Shown: one piece after another, positions 5,087 to 5,615 of the stretch
Position numbering within the stretch: position 1 is the stretch's first letter
Layout: each line of letters begins with the position of its first letter
Assembly: GCA_900551635.1 (NCBI GenBank)
Contig: URWQ01000118.1
Location: 1-5,615 of the forward strand
Reading direction: 5' to 3'
Source: an uncultured Collinsella sp.
GTDB lineage: Bacteria > Actinomycetota > Coriobacteriia > Coriobacteriales > Coriobacteriaceae
DNA: 5,615 nt
Program-made: the position numbers and the translations under genes
Notes under the pieces: model-generated
Told to the model about the DNA's origin: nothing
The model's input: the letters and a program-made list of their open reading frames with translations, nothing else
Database searches by the model: none

Positions 5087-5162
5087 GCCTGTATAGCTCA
5101 GTCGGTAGAGCACTTCGTTGGTAACGAAGAGGTCACCAGTTCAAGTCTGGTTGCAGGCTCCA
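5087..5162 (+). tRNA. trnT: tRNA-Thr (anticodon GGU)
   Basis: Acceptor GCCTGTA (5087-5093) pairs with TGCAGGC (5152-5158); anticodon stem CTTCG/CGAAG has loop TTGGTAA and anticodon GGT at 5120-5122; discriminator T; CCA is encoded at 5160-5162. It reads ACC/ACU, complementing the UGU isoacceptor upstream. It lies 10 nt after tRNA-Tyr and 3 nt before tRNA-Met. Confidence 0.97.
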
Positions 5163-5165
5163 TCC

Positions 5166-5242
5166 GGCGGTGTAGCTCAGTTGGTTAGAGCACACGGTTC
5201 ATACCCGTGGCGTCACTGGTTCGAATCCAGTCACCGCTACCA
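5166..5242 (+). tRNA. trnM: tRNA-Met (anticodon CAU, elongator type)
   Basis: Acceptor GGCGGTG (5166-5172) pairs with CACCGCT (5232-5238) with a terminal G-U; anticodon stem CACGG/CCGTG has loop TTCATAC and anticodon CAT at 5200-5202; CCA is encoded at 5240-5242. The anticodon stem lacks the three G-C pairs of initiators, and the body resembles elongator tRNA-Met. A lysidine-modified tRNA-Ile2 also carries CAU and is not excluded by the gene alone. Confidence 0.9.
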
Positions 5243-5251
5243 AATTCACTC

Positions 5252-5267
5252 GCTTACAACCGTAAGC
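5252..5267 (+). other. Small hairpin in the tRNA-Met/tuf spacer
   Basis: GCTTAC (5252-5257) and GTAAGC (5262-5267) form a perfect 6-bp stem with an AACC loop, followed by TTT and a T-rich stretch. It could be a processing site or weak attenuator between tRNAs and tuf; it looks too weak for a full terminator. Confidence 0.4.
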
Positions 5268-5296
5268 TTTGTAAATTCTCTTTAGACAACCTTAAT

Positions 5297-5304
5297 AAGG
5301 AGGA
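5297..5304 (+). promoter_or_regulatory. Ribosome binding site of tuf
   Basis: AAGGAGGA gives near-perfect complementarity to the 16S 3' end and ends 4 nt before the ATG at 5309. Confidence 0.92.
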
Positions 5305-5308
5305 CAGA

Positions 5309-5615
5309 ATGGCTAAAGAAAAGTTCGAGCGTACTAAGCCGCATGTTAACATCGGTACCATTGGTCACGTTGACCACGGCAAAACTACGCTGACTGCAGC
5401 AATTTCTAAGACCCTTTCTTCAAACGACGGTTCTCACGGCTCTGCAACTGCAGACTTCACCGCTTTTGAAGACATCGATAAAGCTCCTGAAGAGCGCGAG
5501 CGTGGTATTACCATCTCCATCGCTCACATCGAGTACGAAACCGACACCCGTCACTATGCACACGTTGACTGCCCGGGCCATGCTGACTACATCAAGAACA
5601 TGATCACCGGTGCTG
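5309..5615 (+). CDS. tuf: Elongation factor Tu, N-terminal part (3' end outside the window)
   Basis: EF-Tu delivers aminoacyl-tRNAs to the ribosome as a GTP complex. The first 102 residues are visible: the canonical start [20 protein letters not shown], the P-loop G1 motif GHVDHGKT (about 19-26), the effector loop with invariant Thr in RGITIS (switch I), and the G3 motif DCPGH. The loop before the effector region ([19 protein letters not shown]) is a few residues longer than in E. coli, and [13 protein letters not shown] is the actinobacterial style. The gene follows three tRNAs with no convincing promoter of its own in the 66-nt spacer, so it is most likely transcribed from the promoter at 4903-4932. 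It is truncated only by the window edge. Confidence 0.98.
   Translation, partial: MAKEKFERTKPHVNIGTIGHVDHGKTTLTAAISKTLSSNDGSHGSATADFTAFEDIDKAPEERERGITISIAHIEYETDTRHYAHVDCPGHADYIKNMITGA

Overview
The window looks like a chromosomal segment from a gut actinobacterium of the class Coriobacteriia, most likely Collinsella or a close relative. I infer this from the GC-rich coding style of the middle genes, the actinobacterial form of EF-Tu ([13 protein letters not shown]) and the gene order; no database was consulted. Coding content is conventional housekeeping plus one accessory gene. The non-coding DNA is unusually rich in long palindromes.

Left part (1-2590, + strand): the 3' two thirds of cysS (cysteinyl-tRNA synthetase), then rlmB (SpoU-type 23S rRNA 2'-O-methyltransferase), then a YacP/Rae1-type NYN nuclease whose start lies 3 nt after the rlmB stop. 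This is the cysS-(mrnC)-rlmB-yacP order known from Bacillus subtilis, but with no mini-RNase III gene. In its place, the 143-nt cysS-rlmB gap holds a roughly 103-nt single-register hairpin (858-960) with tandem G-A mismatches, the best candidate here for an undescribed structured RNA.

Middle (2591-4033, - strand): an AT-richer accessory gene encodes one polypeptide with an excisionase/MerR-like helix-turn-helix followed by a HipA-like kinase domain. Its putative promoter lies between two 28-bp inverted arms that match at 27 of 28 positions, each containing TTCG-N6-CGAA. This suggests a self-contained, autoregulated kinase/regulator. It converges on yacP, and a terminator-like hairpin for the + strand operon lies inside its 3' coding end.

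Right part (4034-5615, + strand): tRNA-Thr(UGU) with its own strong terminator; a non-coding block (4346-4690) with three 55-nt palindromes at an exact 80-bp period plus a second, unrelated 66-nt hairpin with an extra repeat copy; a near-consensus promoter (TTGACA-18-TATTAT) about 65 bp before a tRNA-Tyr, tRNA-Thr(GGU), tRNA-Met cluster; and the start of tuf (EF-Tu), which runs off the end. The last four genes probably form one translation operon, as in the tRNA-tufB operon of E. coli.

Most of the annotated genes serve translation: tRNA charging, rRNA modification, ribosome-associated mRNA cleavage, tRNAs and EF-Tu. The HipA-like gene is the outsider. If active as HipA is, its target could also be part of translation (HipA phosphorylates GltX), but that is inference.
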